NCBI RefSeq assembly: GCF_000739635.1
Contig: NZ_BATQ01000133.1
Location: 1 to 64,000 of the forward strand
Reading direction: 5' to 3'
Origin: Verrucomicrobium sp. BvORR034
GTDB taxonomy: Bacteria; Verrucomicrobiota; Verrucomicrobiia; Verrucomicrobiales; Verrucomicrobiaceae
DNA: 64,000 nucleotides
The notes under the pieces were generated by a model that was not told where the DNA came from, made no database searches, and worked only from the letters and a program-made list of their open reading frames with translations. Made by a program: the position numbers and the translations under genes. Shown piece by piece: positions 43,994-53,202 of the stretch. The number at the start of each line of letters is the position of its first letter. The stretch's first letter is position 1.

Positions 43994-44965
43994 ATGATCC
44001 GCAGGGTGACTTTTTTCATCTATCCGCAATTTCAGCTGCTCGATCTAAGCGGACCGCTCTCAGCGTTTGATCTGGCGGAGCGTGCCTGCCCCGGCAGCTA
44101 CAGCACCCAGGTGGTCTCAGAGACGGGCGGATTGATGCCGAGTTCCGCAGGTCTGGTGGTCTCATCTTCCCCTCCCGATCACTCTCCACCGGACACGCTC
44201 ATTGTGGTGGGAGGCCGGGGCGTCCATCAGAGCTGCACCAACCCCGGCTCATGTGAAAAACTGCGGCGGACGGCAGAAAGGGCCCGCCGCGTGGCCAGCG
44301 TGTGCACCGGAGCCTTCCTCATGGCTCGCATGGGCTTGCTTTCCGGTCGCAAAGCCACCACGCACTGGCGGCACGCGGGGAGGTTCCGCACGGAACACCC
44401 GGAGGTGATGCTGGATGACGATCGCATCTATATCAAAGACGGCCAAGTCTGGAGCTCCGCCGGGATCACGGCCGGCATTGACCTCGCCCTCGCTTTGATT
44501 GAGGAGGATCTGGGCACCGTCGTTTCCAAAGCCGTGGCCCGCGAACTGGTCATGTCCCACCGCCGTCTGGGCGGGCAGTCACAGTTTTCGGCCATGCTGG
44601 ACTTGGAACCAGAATCCCACCGCATCCGCGATGCCCTGCACTATGCCCGAGAGCATCTGGCTGAAGACTTCCCCATGGAGGCGATGGCCGCGGCGGTGGG
44701 CCTGAGTACCCGTCAGTTCGGGCGCGTGTTTCTCGCTGAGACCGGCCAAACTCCCGCCCGGGCGGTGGAACGGCTTCGCGCCGAGGCCGCCCGTCCCCGC
44801 ATTGAAGACGGCGATGAGCCGCTTGAGCACATCGCCGCCAGTGTGGGATTCGGCCAGGCGGAGAGAATGCGCCAAGCCTTCGTCAAACTCTACGGACAGA
44901 GTCCGCAGTCCCTCCGTAGGCAGATGAGGAGAGGGACGACCCAAATTAGGACTGAGCAATTATGA
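43994..44965 (+). CDS. GlxA/FtrA-type AraC-family transcriptional regulator
   Basis: 323 residues from the ATG at 43994. N-terminal DJ-1/PfpI-like domain (RRVTFFIYPQFQLLDLSGPL; nucleophile-elbow region VASVCTGAFLMARMGLLSGR; WSSAGITAGIDLALALIEED) followed by an AraC HTH domain (EDFPMEAMAAAVGLSTRQFG; EHIAASVGFGQAERMRQAFV; KLYGQSPQSLRRQMR). Such regulators sense small metabolites. Divergent from the MFS transporter, which is its likely target. The stop codon lies inside a heptad-type repeat (44957-44976). Confidence 0.92.
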   Translation: MIRRVTFFIYPQFQLLDLSGPLSAFDLAERACPGSYSTQVVSETGGLMPSSAGLVVSSSPPDHSPPDTLIVVGGRGVHQSCTNPGSCEKLRRTAERARRVASVCTGAFLMARMGLLSGRKATTHWRHAGRFRTEHPEVMLDDDRIYIKDGQVWSSAGITAGIDLALALIEEDLGTVVSKAVARELVMSHRRLGGQSQFSAMLDLEPESHRIRDALHYAREHLAEDFPMEAMAAAVGLSTRQFGRVFLAETGQTPARAVERLRAEAARPRIEDGDEPLEHIAASVGFGQAERMRQAFVKLYGQSPQSLRRQMRRGTTQIRTEQL

Positions 44966-45050
44966 ACTATGAATTGGGCTACAGATATCGAAGACATCTG
45001 GGGATGCTTGAGCCGCAATTCATCATTCAAAATTCCTAATTCATAATTTG
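44957..45050. repeat. Heptad-type inverted repeat pair (locus 3)
   Basis: CAATTATGAACTATGAATTG (44957-44976) and the longer run CAATTCATCATTCAAAATTC (45016-45035) continuing CTAATTCATAATTTG to 45050. Read 5'-3', the right run is ATTCATC-ATTCAAA-ATTCCTA-ATTCATA; the left run is the same kind of heptads in reverse orientation (ATTCATA-GTTCATA on the minus strand). The two arms can pair. It covers the end of the GlxA-type gene and the gap to the convergent DUF1501 gene. Confidence 0.7.
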
Positions 45051-45055
45051 TGTTC

Positions 45056-46435
45056 TCAGGCAAAGATATCCTTCACCACCTCCCCGGCCACATCCGTGAG
45101 ACGGAAGTCGCGACCGGCATAGCGGTAAGTCAGGCGCTCATGATCCAGTCCCATCAGGGCGAGCAGGGTGGCATGCAGATCATTGGTGTGCATGCGACCT
45201 TCCACCGCCTTGATACCCAGCTCATCCGTGGCACCGTAGGTAAAGCCCTTCTTCACACCCGCGCCGGCCAGGAACATGGAGTAGCCGGTAATGTTGTGGT
45301 CGCGACCATCCTGCCCCTGAGCCGTGGGAAGACGCCCGAATTCCGATCCAAAGAGCACCAGAGTGTCATTGAGCATGCCCCGGGCCTCTAGGTCGGACAG
45401 CAGCGCCGCCGTCGGCTGGTCAATAGAAGCCGTGCGATCCAGCAAGCCCTTGTGCAGATTGTTGTGGTGATCCCAGCCGCCCTGGCAGATTTCCACGAAC
45501 CGCACACCTGCTTCACTCAGACGCCGGGCCATGAGGCACTGGCGGGCAAAGGAACCTGCCGCGCCGTCCTTCACGCCGTAGGCATCACGGATGTGTTCTG
45601 GCTCCTTGGAGATATCGAGCAGTTCAGGAACTTTGTCCTGCATACGGAAGCCCAGCTCATAGGAGGCGATGATGCCGTCCACCGGATCTGGGGATCCGGC
45701 CTGACGGGCAAAGTCACGGTTCATGCCCTGAATCAGATCGAGCTGCTTGCGCTGCAGCTTCGCAGCGGAGGCGGCTTTGAGATTCGGGAGATATCCTTGA
45801 TCGGTGATGCGCGTCCCCTGATAGTGGGCTGGCAGGAACGCGCTGCCGTAGTTCACCGCACCGCCAAAGTTCGGCGGCGGGTTGATGGTCACATATCCGG
45901 GCAGATCTTGGTTGTCTGTGCCCAGACCGTAAAGCAGCCACGATCCCATGCTGGGTCGGGTGAGTGCGGCATTGGCGCTGCCGGTGTGAAGCTGCACCAC
46001 TGCCTGCGGATGGGCCGGCGTGTCCGTGTGCAGACCACGCAACCAGCACATCTTGTCCGCATGCTTGGCAATGTTCGGCAGCAACTCCGAGAAGTAGGTG
46101 CCGGTCTCGCCATATTGCTTGAAGCGGAACTTGGAGGCCGTGACCGTGCCGCCTCCTGGGCCCGATTTGCCATTGCTGCGAATGAGTTCCGGCTTGTAGT
46201 CAAAGGTGTCATGTTGAGACATGGCCCCTTCCATGAAGATGAAGATGATGCGCTTGGCCTTGGTCGGCAGCACCGGGGCCTTCGGGAGCAGTGGCTGCTC
46301 CACTGCGGCGGATGCCTGGGACTTCAGCGCATCCTGGCCAAGCAGGCCAGCGAGGGCGAGGTAACCAAAACCCGCGCCGCTGGAGCGAAGCACCGTGCGG
46401 CGGGACAGCTGGGGAGATTGAGGAGAACGAAACAT
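45056..46435 (-). CDS. DUF1501 protein, Tat-exported (second copy)
   Basis: 459 residues. Twin-arginine signal LSRRTVLRSSGAGFGYLALA. Family markers: RIIFIFMEGAMSQHDTFDYK (the usual GGPS is EGAMSQ here, a small deviation), GETGTYFSELLPNIAKHADK, GKSGPGGG, DLPGYVTINPP, VLFGSEFGRLPTAQGQDGRD, HNITGYSMFLAGAGVKKGFT and YRYAGRDFRLTDVAGEVVK. Downstream of the 893-aa PSCyt1 protein by 158 bases that contain a hairpin-forming repeat, so it is a looser operon than the other two pairs. Confidence 0.92.
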   Translation of the reverse strand: MFRSPQSPQLSRRTVLRSSGAGFGYLALAGLLGQDALKSQASAAVEQPLLPKAPVLPTKAKRIIFIFMEGAMSQHDTFDYKPELIRSNGKSGPGGGTVTASKFRFKQYGETGTYFSELLPNIAKHADKMCWLRGLHTDTPAHPQAVVQLHTGSANAALTRPSMGSWLLYGLGTDNQDLPGYVTINPPPNFGGAVNYGSAFLPAHYQGTRITDQGYLPNLKAASAAKLQRKQLDLIQGMNRDFARQAGSPDPVDGIIASYELGFRMQDKVPELLDISKEPEHIRDAYGVKDGAAGSFARQCLMARRLSEAGVRFVEICQGGWDHHNNLHKGLLDRTASIDQPTAALLSDLEARGMLNDTLVLFGSEFGRLPTAQGQDGRDHNITGYSMFLAGAGVKKGFTYGATDELGIKAVEGRMHTNDLHATLLALMGLDHERLTYRYAGRDFRLTDVAGEVVKDIFA

Positions 46436-46501
46436 GGAAACTAGGATTGGGGAAGCTTGTTAAATGGACGGAGGCACTTCAGATGAGGAGAAAGGTTAGG
46501 C

Positions 46502-46585
46502 GTTAAGGGTTAGATATTAGAAGTGGGAGTGCTCCCGGGAATTGCCTTCACAGCTCATAACTCATAACTTCTAATCCTTAACCCT
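46502..46585. repeat. Heptad-type inverted repeat pair (locus 4)
   Basis: AGGGTTAGATATTAGAAGT (46506-46524) and ACTTCTAATCCTTAACCCT (46567-46585) pair with three mismatches of 19. The right side is preceded by CTCATAA-CTCATAA (46554-46567), so the run is again built of degenerate heptamers. Between the PSCyt1 (893 aa) and DUF1501 genes. Confidence 0.65.
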
Positions 46586-46593
46586 CTCCCCCA

Positions 46594-49275
46594 TCACCTC
46601 ACGAAACGGAACTCAGCAGAGGCATAGAGGGCCTGCACCAGGTTGAGCCACGCGGCTGTTTTTGCGTCAGGGGCCACCACCGCTTCATCAACCACCACCT
46701 GGTCGGAGCGGTCCACATTGTCAGGGTTCTCGGGTACAACCGGCGGTTTGGCGGCCGTCTCGTCTGTGGTGCTGGTGTCGGAGTTTTCCCGGACGTCCGC
46801 CTGGGCGAGCACAGGAGCATCACCGAGCTCTGTCTGGTAGGTGGACGCATAATCTGCCAGGAACTGCTCGGCACGGGCGGCTTCGACATCGCTGGGTGAG
46901 CGCCCCAGGGTCAAGAGGTAGATCTGGCGCACCCAATCACCGGGTGTTCTTGCTGTATCACTGGCCGCCTTGCTGGCCAGAGCAAGCGCTTCCTTCCTCA
47001 CAAAGGGTGAGTTCAGCAGATACAGCGCCTGGGTCGGCACCGTGGTGGCATCACGCTGACCGGTCACCAATGTCTGCTCAACGGGGTCAAAGGCCTGCAA
47101 GTTCCCAGGAGTCACCCCACGGAGGAGCGGCAGATAGACGCTGCGAGAGAGGCTTTTGTCTGCAGCGCGATGGATCGATGCCGCCTCTGCGCCGTTGTCC
47201 CGCATCTCAATCATGCGCAACTCTTTGGCCGCGGAGGCCTCTGGTTTGGGCTGGATCTGGCCGGAGGTGACAAGCAAGGTGTCCCGAATCTCTTCCGCCG
47301 TAAGACGGCGTGGGGAGTGACGCCAGACCAGTCGGTTCGCGGGGTCAACTTCTCGATTGGCATCGGGAGCCTCCACACCTAGTTGATAGGAGCGGGTCAG
47401 CACCACCCGGCGGACGAGCTTCTTGAGCGACCAGCCTTCGCGGACGAACTCCTGGGTCAGGTAGTCAAGCAACTCCGGATGAGAGGGCTGACCGCCATTG
47501 ATGCCAAAGTTGTCCACCGTGTTCACAATGCCGGTGCCGAAGAGGCTCTGCCAGACACGGTTCACGATAACACGTCCGGTGAGAGGATTGTTCGCGCTGG
47601 TGAGCCACTTGGCCAGTTCCAGACGACCGCTTTGCTGGGGATTGACCGGCTCCGTTCCGGGAACCTGGAAGGCGCTGAGGAAACCACGGGGTACCGTAGG
47701 CCCCAGACGTTCCGCTTCACCACGGATACGAACTTCCGTGTCCGCTACCGTCGCAGCGTCACGAACACCATGAACGGCATGGCCGCGAGCCGCGGGATCG
47801 GTCAGAGCCAACAGGTCGCCCTGGAGGCGGTCAAACTTGAGACGGAAAGCGCGTTGCTTGGGCTGGCCGTTGGCTCCACGAGCAAGGCCTTCTGGCGTGC
47901 CACGGATCTTGTCCCAGGCTTCCTTGGCTTCCGCTACTTGAGCTTTGAGTTTCTCCACATCCCCTTCCGGCACAGGAGGGGCATCGGAGGCCAGCTTCAC
48001 CAGCATGGCTGGATCATAATAGTCCAGTCCTCCCCCACCCATCTTGTTGCGGACACCGGCGCAATGGTCGGTGCTCGTGAAGATGCCTGCGAGTGCGTAG
48101 TAGTCCGTCACCGGGATGGGATCGAACTTGTGATCGTGGCACCGGGCGCAACTCACCGTGAGCCCCAGGACAGAACGGGTCACGGCATCGATCTGCTCGT
48201 CCACGTTGTCCATGGTAAACCGCACCTTGAAGCGCTGGTTCACATCCTTCACGCCAAGGGCGAGGAAACCAGTGGCCGTCAGCAGCCGGTCACGCTCGGC
48301 GGACGACTCTGCCGGCAGGAGATCTCCTGCAATCTGCTCACGAATGAACTGATCATAAGGAATGTCACGGTTCACCGCATCCAGTACGTAGTCGCGATAC
48401 TTCCACGCATGAGGATACGGGATGTTGCGGGACGGGCCGGTGGACTCCCCATAGCGGGCCACATCGAGCCAGTGACGTCCCCACTGCTCAGCGAACTGCT
48501 GGGACTGCAGCAAACGATCCACCACCTTCGCAAAGGCAGTGTCCGATGAATCCTTCAAAAAGGCATACACGTCCTCCGGCTTGGGAGGGAGGCCGGTGAG
48601 ATCATAGGTGACGCGACGGATCAAGGTGACCTTGTCCGCATCAGCCACCGGGGAGAGTTGTTTTTCCTCCAACTTGGCCAGAATGAACTGATCAATGGTG
48701 TCGCGAGCCCATCCGGTGTCTTTCACTGCAGGCACCGTCGGAGGCTTCAAGGGCTGCCAGGCCCAGTGTTCCGCTTTGAGTTTGTCGTACTCCGCGCTGG
48801 TGCGACCGATGGAGGCCGGAATGCGCTCCCGCGGCCACGTTGCGCCGTCCTTGATCCACTGGGAGAGATCGGCAATCTGGGTGTCGGTCAGCAGTTCACC
48901 CTCCTTCGGCATCACCTTGGCGTGATTCCGCTGCACACGGGTCAGCAGCAGGCTCTTGTCTGGGTTTCCTGGAACCACAGCCGGACCTTCGTCGCCGCCC
49001 ATGATCAAGCCATTGCGATCGTCCACTCTCAAACCGCCGGCGGGCTTGGTCTCCGCAGAGTGGCAGGTGTAGCAATGATTGACGAGGATGGGGCGAACCT
49101 TCTTCTCGAAGAACTCAGGCGACTGGTCCTGACCAGCATCCACCGCTGGACTGGCCAGTAGTGAAGGGGCAGCAAGCCCGGCAACAACGGACACAGCACC
49201 TACCGTGCGACGCAGCACGGCTGCCTGTGCTCCAACAAAGTCTTTTAGGGGAGAGGGATGGAATGAGGGCTCCAT
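46594..49275 (-). CDS. PSCyt1-DUF1549-DUF1553 cytochrome protein (second copy)
   Basis: 893 residues, intact. Signal-like N-terminus, PSCyt1 heme site VNHCYTCHSAETKPAGGLRV, DUF1549 with LTGLPPKPEDVYAF, EQWGRHWLDVARYGESTG and a second site SCARCHDHKFDPIPVTDYY, then a short coiled linker (EKLKAQVAEAKEAWDKIRG) in place of LamG, and DUF1553 (VNRVWQSLFGTGIVNTVDNF; HPELLDYLTQEF; LYLLNSPFVRKEALAL). An acidic, Thr-rich insert lies near residues 840-875. These proteins are secreted and probably c-type-heme-bearing; substrate unknown. Pairs with the DUF1501 gene downstream. Confidence 0.93.
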   Translation of the reverse strand: MEPSFHPSPLKDFVGAQAAVLRRTVGAVSVVAGLAAPSLLASPAVDAGQDQSPEFFEKKVRPILVNHCYTCHSAETKPAGGLRVDDRNGLIMGGDEGPAVVPGNPDKSLLLTRVQRNHAKVMPKEGELLTDTQIADLSQWIKDGATWPRERIPASIGRTSAEYDKLKAEHWAWQPLKPPTVPAVKDTGWARDTIDQFILAKLEEKQLSPVADADKVTLIRRVTYDLTGLPPKPEDVYAFLKDSSDTAFAKVVDRLLQSQQFAEQWGRHWLDVARYGESTGPSRNIPYPHAWKYRDYVLDAVNRDIPYDQFIREQIAGDLLPAESSAERDRLLTATGFLALGVKDVNQRFKVRFTMDNVDEQIDAVTRSVLGLTVSCARCHDHKFDPIPVTDYYALAGIFTSTDHCAGVRNKMGGGGLDYYDPAMLVKLASDAPPVPEGDVEKLKAQVAEAKEAWDKIRGTPEGLARGANGQPKQRAFRLKFDRLQGDLLALTDPAARGHAVHGVRDAATVADTEVRIRGEAERLGPTVPRGFLSAFQVPGTEPVNPQQSGRLELAKWLTSANNPLTGRVIVNRVWQSLFGTGIVNTVDNFGINGGQPSHPELLDYLTQEFVREGWSLKKLVRRVVLTRSYQLGVEAPDANREVDPANRLVWRHSPRRLTAEEIRDTLLVTSGQIQPKPEASAAKELRMIEMRDNGAEAASIHRAADKSLSRSVYLPLLRGVTPGNLQAFDPVEQTLVTGQRDATTVPTQALYLLNSPFVRKEALALASKAASDTARTPGDWVRQIYLLTLGRSPSDVEAARAEQFLADYASTYQTELGDAPVLAQADVRENSDTSTTDETAAKPPVVPENPDNVDRSDQVVVDEAVVAPDAKTAAWLNLVQALYASAEFRFVR

Positions 49276-49635
49276 GGAAGTAACTGGGGAATGGCAATGC
49301 GATGCGAGGAAGCCTCACCAGCCAGGGAAAACGAGAGATGGGGCCATCTATGGCCGAAGCGCTTGCTTCGACTCCACATGCCTGGCCCGGGAAACAGTCA
49401 TCCCGTCGTTATTGGTGGTGTGGCGGCAAATGCCTGCGAGTAACTCCGGACGACCGGTCAGTGCTCTACATGGCATCGGAGGTGCATCCCATTGGTTGGG
49501 TCAGCCCTGCACATGCTAGTTCTAACCCAATACCACACTCAGTCAATGGGAATTAGGGAGAATTGGTCTGAAAACTGTCTTTTTTGTCAAAATGGCTCCG
49601 CCTTGCTCTCTTCGGGCGCCTTGATCAACGGGCAC
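49276..49635. other. Intergenic region, 360 bp, no gene seen
   Basis: Upstream of the minus-strand PSCyt1 gene and downstream of mdh. It must contain the promoter of the PSCyt1-DUF1501 pair. Open frames in either direction are shadows (short, no family-like motif). A weak hairpin TTGGGT/ACCCAA (49496-49501, 49525-49530) was the only structure noted. Confidence 0.4.
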
Positions 49636-49667
49636 AAAAAAGCGGAACCCGCCTTGCAGGTTCCGCT
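49636..49667 (-). terminator. Rho-independent terminator of mdh
   Basis: Read on the minus strand: AGCGGAACC (49667-49659), 9-base loop, GGTTCCGCT (49649-49641), then a T-tract (five further T at 49640-49636). It is 32 bases beyond the mdh stop codon (49699). Confidence 0.92.
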
Positions 49668-49698
49668 TCCAGAAATATCAGATCGTTGGGATCTGCTC

Positions 49699-50685
49699 TT
49701 AGATGAGGCCCAGTTCCTTCACCGCGTCGCGCTCTTCTTTGAGCTCGTTGACGGTGGCATTGATCTTGCCCTGGCTGAACTCGCTGACCGGCACGCCCTG
49801 CACGATCTCCCACTTGGAGCCATCCGTGCGGATCGGGAAGGAAGTGATGATGTCCTTCTCCACGCCGTAGCTGCCATCGGAAACGACGGCCACGCTGGTC
49901 CAGTCACCCGCCGGGGTCGGCGTCACGAGGGATTTCACGGTGTCCACCACCGCATTGGCGGCGGAGGCAGCGGAGGAGGAGCCACGGGCCTTGATGATGG
50001 CCGCACCACGCTGCTGCACGGTGGTGATGAAATCACCTTCGAGCCAGGCCTGATCGCTGATCACTTCCGTCACTGCCTGGCCTTTGATCTTGGCGTTGGT
50101 AAAGTCGGGATACTGGGTGGCCGAGTGGTTGCCCCAGATGGCCAGATTGGTCACATCCGTGGTGTGCACGCCAGCCTTCTGGGCGAGCTGGGACTTTGCG
50201 CGGTTCTCATCAAGACGCGTCATGGCGAACCAGCGCTCCGCCGGCACTTCCTTGGCGTTGTTCATGGCGATGAGACAGTTCGTGTTGCAGGGGTTGCCCA
50301 CCACCAGCACGCGCACATCGGAGGCGGCGTTCTTGGCAATCGCCTGGCCCTGGCCCACAAAGATCTTCCCGTTGATGTTGAGCAGGTCCTTGCGCTCCAT
50401 CCCGGCCTTGCGCGGCACGGAACCGACGAGCAGGGCCCAGTTCACGCCACGGAAGCCTTCGTTGAGGTCGGAAGTGGGAGTTATGCTGTGCACCAGCGGG
50501 AAGGCGCAGTCATCAAGCTCCATCACCACGCCACCCAGGGTCGGCAGGGCGGGTTCGATTTCAATCAGCCTGAGGGCCACCGGTTGATCCGGGCCAAACA
50601 TGGAACCGGAGGCGATGCGGAAAAGCAGGGAGTAGCCGATCTGGCCAGCCGCTCCGGTGACAGCAACAGTGATGGGAGACTTCAT
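49699..50685 (-). CDS. mdh: Malate dehydrogenase
   Basis: NAD(P)-dependent malate dehydrogenase of the tricarboxylic acid cycle, 328 residues from the ATG at 50685. NAD site [20 protein letters not shown]; substrate-binding arginines in [31 protein letters not shown] and the catalytic pair in [28 protein letters not shown]. It is of the cytoplasmic GxxGxxG type used by plants and many bacteria ([12 protein letters not shown]). An upstream open frame to 50769 has no conserved content. Shares the strand with pyrF, 111 bases upstream, and is closed by a terminator. Confidence 0.96.
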   Translation of the reverse strand: MKSPITVAVTGAAGQIGYSLLFRIASGSMFGPDQPVALRLIEIEPALPTLGGVVMELDDCAFPLVHSITPTSDLNEGFRGVNWALLVGSVPRKAGMERKDLLNINGKIFVGQGQAIAKNAASDVRVLVVGNPCNTNCLIAMNNAKEVPAERWFAMTRLDENRAKSQLAQKAGVHTTDVTNLAIWGNHSATQYPDFTNAKIKGQAVTEVISDQAWLEGDFITTVQQRGAAIIKARGSSSAASAANAVVDTVKSLVTPTPAGDWTSVAVVSDGSYGVEKDIITSFPIRTDGSKWEIVQGVPVSEFSQGKINATVNELKEERDAVKELGLI

Positions 50686-50796
50686 AGAGAGCCCACACCA
50701 AAGCGAAGCCGGAGCGGAACGCAAGGTCCGCCGGGAAAATTTGACGTTCCCGTGTCCGAGAAATCCCAATTTCCCCTCAAGGCGAAAGGGAGGGAC

Positions 50797-51546
50797 TCAC
50801 TTGCCCGCGATCACCCGGGCCCATTTCTCGGCCTTCTGGGCGAAGGTAAGCTCTGGCTCCGCATAGAGGATGCCGCGGGAGACGTTCACCACGCAGGGAG
50901 CGGTACGGGCCGCGCCGTGGAGCGCCGCGACGTCCCCACCCTGAGCGCCCAATCCGGGAATCAGCAGCGGCACATCGGGAATCCGGGCCAGGGTTTCCGG
51001 AGTGGCATTGGTCAGCCCCAACACAAGGCCAGCTTGGGGATGCTGGGCAGTCATCTTGCCCACCAGTTCAAACACCTGTCCCCCACCCTGCAAAGTCTGG
51101 AGCTCAATATCCACCGCCCCAGGGTTGGAGGTCACCCCCAGAAGATAGATGCCCTTGTCCTGATAATCCAAAAACGGCTCCAGGGTGTCCCGTCCCATGT
51201 ACGGATTGAGCGTCACGGCGTCTGCACCGAGGATGTCGAAACAAGCCTTCGCGTAGTACCGCTGGGTCTCGCCAATATCGCCACGTTTGGCATCAAGGAT
51301 CACCGGGATGTCCTTCGGAATCATGGCAATCGTTTCCTCAAGGAGCTTCATCCCCTCCCACCCCAGCGCCTCAAAGTAGGCGGAGTTCGGCTTGTACACC
51401 GCCGTGTAGGGAGCGGTTTGGGTGATGACGTCCGCGATGAACGCCCGGGCAGCGTCGTCAGCTTTCTCCAGGCGAATGTCCAAGCCGACACAGAGGCCGG
51501 AACCGGTGACAGCGATGCGATGGCGGAGCTTTTCGAGGTAGGTCAT
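50797..51546 (-). CDS. pyrF: Orotidine-5'-phosphate decarboxylase (type 2)
   Basis: Last step of UMP synthesis. 249 residues. The catalytic Asp-Lys-Asp array is D85, K87, D90 in VILDAKRGDIGETQRYYAK, typical of the long PyrF subtype. Other blocks: GLCVGLDIRLEKA, VYKPNSAYFEALGWEG, VTLNPYMGRDTLEPF and VPLLIPGLGAQGGDVAAL. An inverted repeat of about 27 bases lies between its start and the upstream DUF1501 gene. Confidence 0.96.
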   Translation of the reverse strand: MTYLEKLRHRIAVTGSGLCVGLDIRLEKADDAARAFIADVITQTAPYTAVYKPNSAYFEALGWEGMKLLEETIAMIPKDIPVILDAKRGDIGETQRYYAKACFDILGADAVTLNPYMGRDTLEPFLDYQDKGIYLLGVTSNPGAVDIELQTLQGGGQVFELVGKMTAQHPQAGLVLGLTNATPETLARIPDVPLLIPGLGAQGGDVAALHGAARTAPCVVNVSRGILYAEPELTFAQKAEKWARVIAGK

Positions 51547-51572
51547 GTCAGGGAAGAAAGGACCTCTAGATT

Positions 51573-51669
51573 AACCACAGAGGCACAGAGGGCACAGAGA
51601 ATTTCAGGATTTTAGAATCTCAGTTCTCCTGGTTCCTAAACCCTCTGTGTTCTCTGTGCCTCTGTGGTT
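51573..51669. repeat. Long imperfect inverted repeat (ACAGAGG type)
   Basis: Two 27-nt arms (51573-51599 and 51643-51669) are reverse complements except at two positions; both are built from ACAGAG-like units (AACCACAGAGGCACAGAG on the left; CTCTGTGCCTCTGTGGTT on the right). The spacer is 43 bases. It sits in the gap between pyrF and the third DUF1501 gene. Similar repeats are common between genes in these phyla, from general knowledge. Confidence 0.75.
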
Positions 51670-51685
51670 GATTCAATGGCTACCA

Positions 51686-53167
51686 TCACCCCAGAATCCC
51701 CTTCACCACCTCCCCGTGCACATCCGTGAGGCGGAAGTCCCGCCCCTGAAAGCGGTAGGTCAGGCGCTCGTGGTCAAAGCCCAGGAGATGCAGAATGGTG
51801 GCATTCAGGTCGTGCACATGCACACGGTCCTGGGTGACGCCGAAGCCCAGTTCATCCGTCTCGCCGTGGAGGCAGCCGGGTTTAACCCCGCCCCCCGCCA
51901 TCCACATGGTGAAGCCTTCGATGTGGTGGTCCCGGCCGACCGTCTGCCGCACCTCACCCATCGGCGTGCGACCGAACTCCCCGCCCCAGATCACGAGGGT
52001 GTCCTTCAGCATGCCCCGCTGTTTCAGGTCCATCACCAGGGCGGCGGCAGCTTGATCCACCTCTTTGCAGCGCTGCTCCAGAGCATCGCTCAGGTTGTTC
52101 TTCTGGTCCCCGTGATGATCCCAGTCTGTGTGATAGAGCTGAACGAAACGGGTGCCACGCTCGACCAACCTCCGGGCCAGCAGGCAGTTCGTGGCAAAGC
52201 TGGGCTGCCCGGCCTTCACCCCGTACAAATCCAAAGTGGACGCGGACTCTTTGCTGAGATCCATCAGTTCCGGAGCACTGGTCTGCATGCGGGCTGCCAT
52301 TTCATAGGCGTTGATGCGAGTCATGATCTCCGGGTCCCCCACTTCATCCAGGCGGCTGCGGTTCAGCGCTGCCACCGTGTCGTAGAGTTTCCTCTCCCGT
52401 CCAGGTGACATGCCCTGAGGGCTGCGTAGATTCAGGATGGGATCGCCGCTGCTGCGGAAGGGCACTCCTTGATAGGAAGTCGGCAGAAAGCCGCTACTCC
52501 AGAGGGAGTTCCCACCACGAGGGCCGCGTGGACCGCTCTGGAGCACCACAAAGCCGGGCAGATCCTGGGATTCACTGCCGAGGCCATAGGTCAGCCATGC
52601 CCCTAAACTGGGCCGCCCCGGCACCTGAAAGCCCGTGTTCATGAAGAGCTTGGCAGGGCCGTGGTTGAACACGTCCGTACTCACCCCGCGCAGCCAGCAC
52701 ACATCATCCACAATCTTCTGGTGGTGAGGGAGCAGTTCGCTCAAGGTCATGCCGCTCTGGCCGTACTGCGAGAACTTGCGGTTCGAGCCCAGCAACGTCT
52801 CGTTGCCTTTCAAAAAAGCGAAGCGCTTGCCCGCCATGAGGCTGGCCGGGGGTGCCTGACCGCTGAACTCACGAAGCCTCGGTTTGTCGGAAAACAATTC
52901 GAACTGGCTGGGACCGCCGGCCATGAACAGGAAAATTACATTCTTGGCCGTCGCCGGCTGCGGGGCCGCCCGCGGCGACATCGGCTTGGCGGGATCAATC
53001 TTCAGGCTGCCCGGGACCATGGCCCCAAAGCCATCCTGCTGCAGCAGGTGATTCAAGGCCAGAGTGCCGAGACCGATGCCACAGCGACCGAGGAAATGAC
53101 GACGCGTCTGGTCGTGCACCATGCGGCGTTCCGTCTCGGCAAGCAGTTGTGGAGTGCAGTGATTCAT
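51686..53167 (-). CDS. DUF1501 protein, Tat-exported (third copy)
   Basis: 493 residues. Twin-arginine signal QTRRHFLGRCGIGLGTLALN. Family markers: NVIFLFMAGGPSQFELFSDK, GSNRKFSQYGQSGMTLSELL, VWGGEFGRTPMGEVRQTVGR, DHHIEGFTMWMAGGGVKPGC and YRFQGRDFRLTDVHGEVVKG. It is the form most common in Planctomycetes. Follows the 1,003-aa PSCyt1 gene by 35 bases. Confidence 0.93.
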   Translation of the reverse strand: MNHCTPQLLAETERRMVHDQTRRHFLGRCGIGLGTLALNHLLQQDGFGAMVPGSLKIDPAKPMSPRAAPQPATAKNVIFLFMAGGPSQFELFSDKPRLREFSGQAPPASLMAGKRFAFLKGNETLLGSNRKFSQYGQSGMTLSELLPHHQKIVDDVCWLRGVSTDVFNHGPAKLFMNTGFQVPGRPSLGAWLTYGLGSESQDLPGFVVLQSGPRGPRGGNSLWSSGFLPTSYQGVPFRSSGDPILNLRSPQGMSPGRERKLYDTVAALNRSRLDEVGDPEIMTRINAYEMAARMQTSAPELMDLSKESASTLDLYGVKAGQPSFATNCLLARRLVERGTRFVQLYHTDWDHHGDQKNNLSDALEQRCKEVDQAAAALVMDLKQRGMLKDTLVIWGGEFGRTPMGEVRQTVGRDHHIEGFTMWMAGGGVKPGCLHGETDELGFGVTQDRVHVHDLNATILHLLGFDHERLTYRFQGRDFRLTDVHGEVVKGILG

Positions 53168-53202
53168 GAGCAGGTGATCAAGAGATTCGAAGATTCAGGA
53201 AA

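Noticed and set aside
49492-51615. Long plus-strand open frame (707 codons) across mdh and pyrF
   Set aside because: It is the antisense of two well-supported minus-strand genes with catalytic motifs; its translation is His/Arg/Gly-rich with no family-like features, the usual shadow in high-GC DNA.
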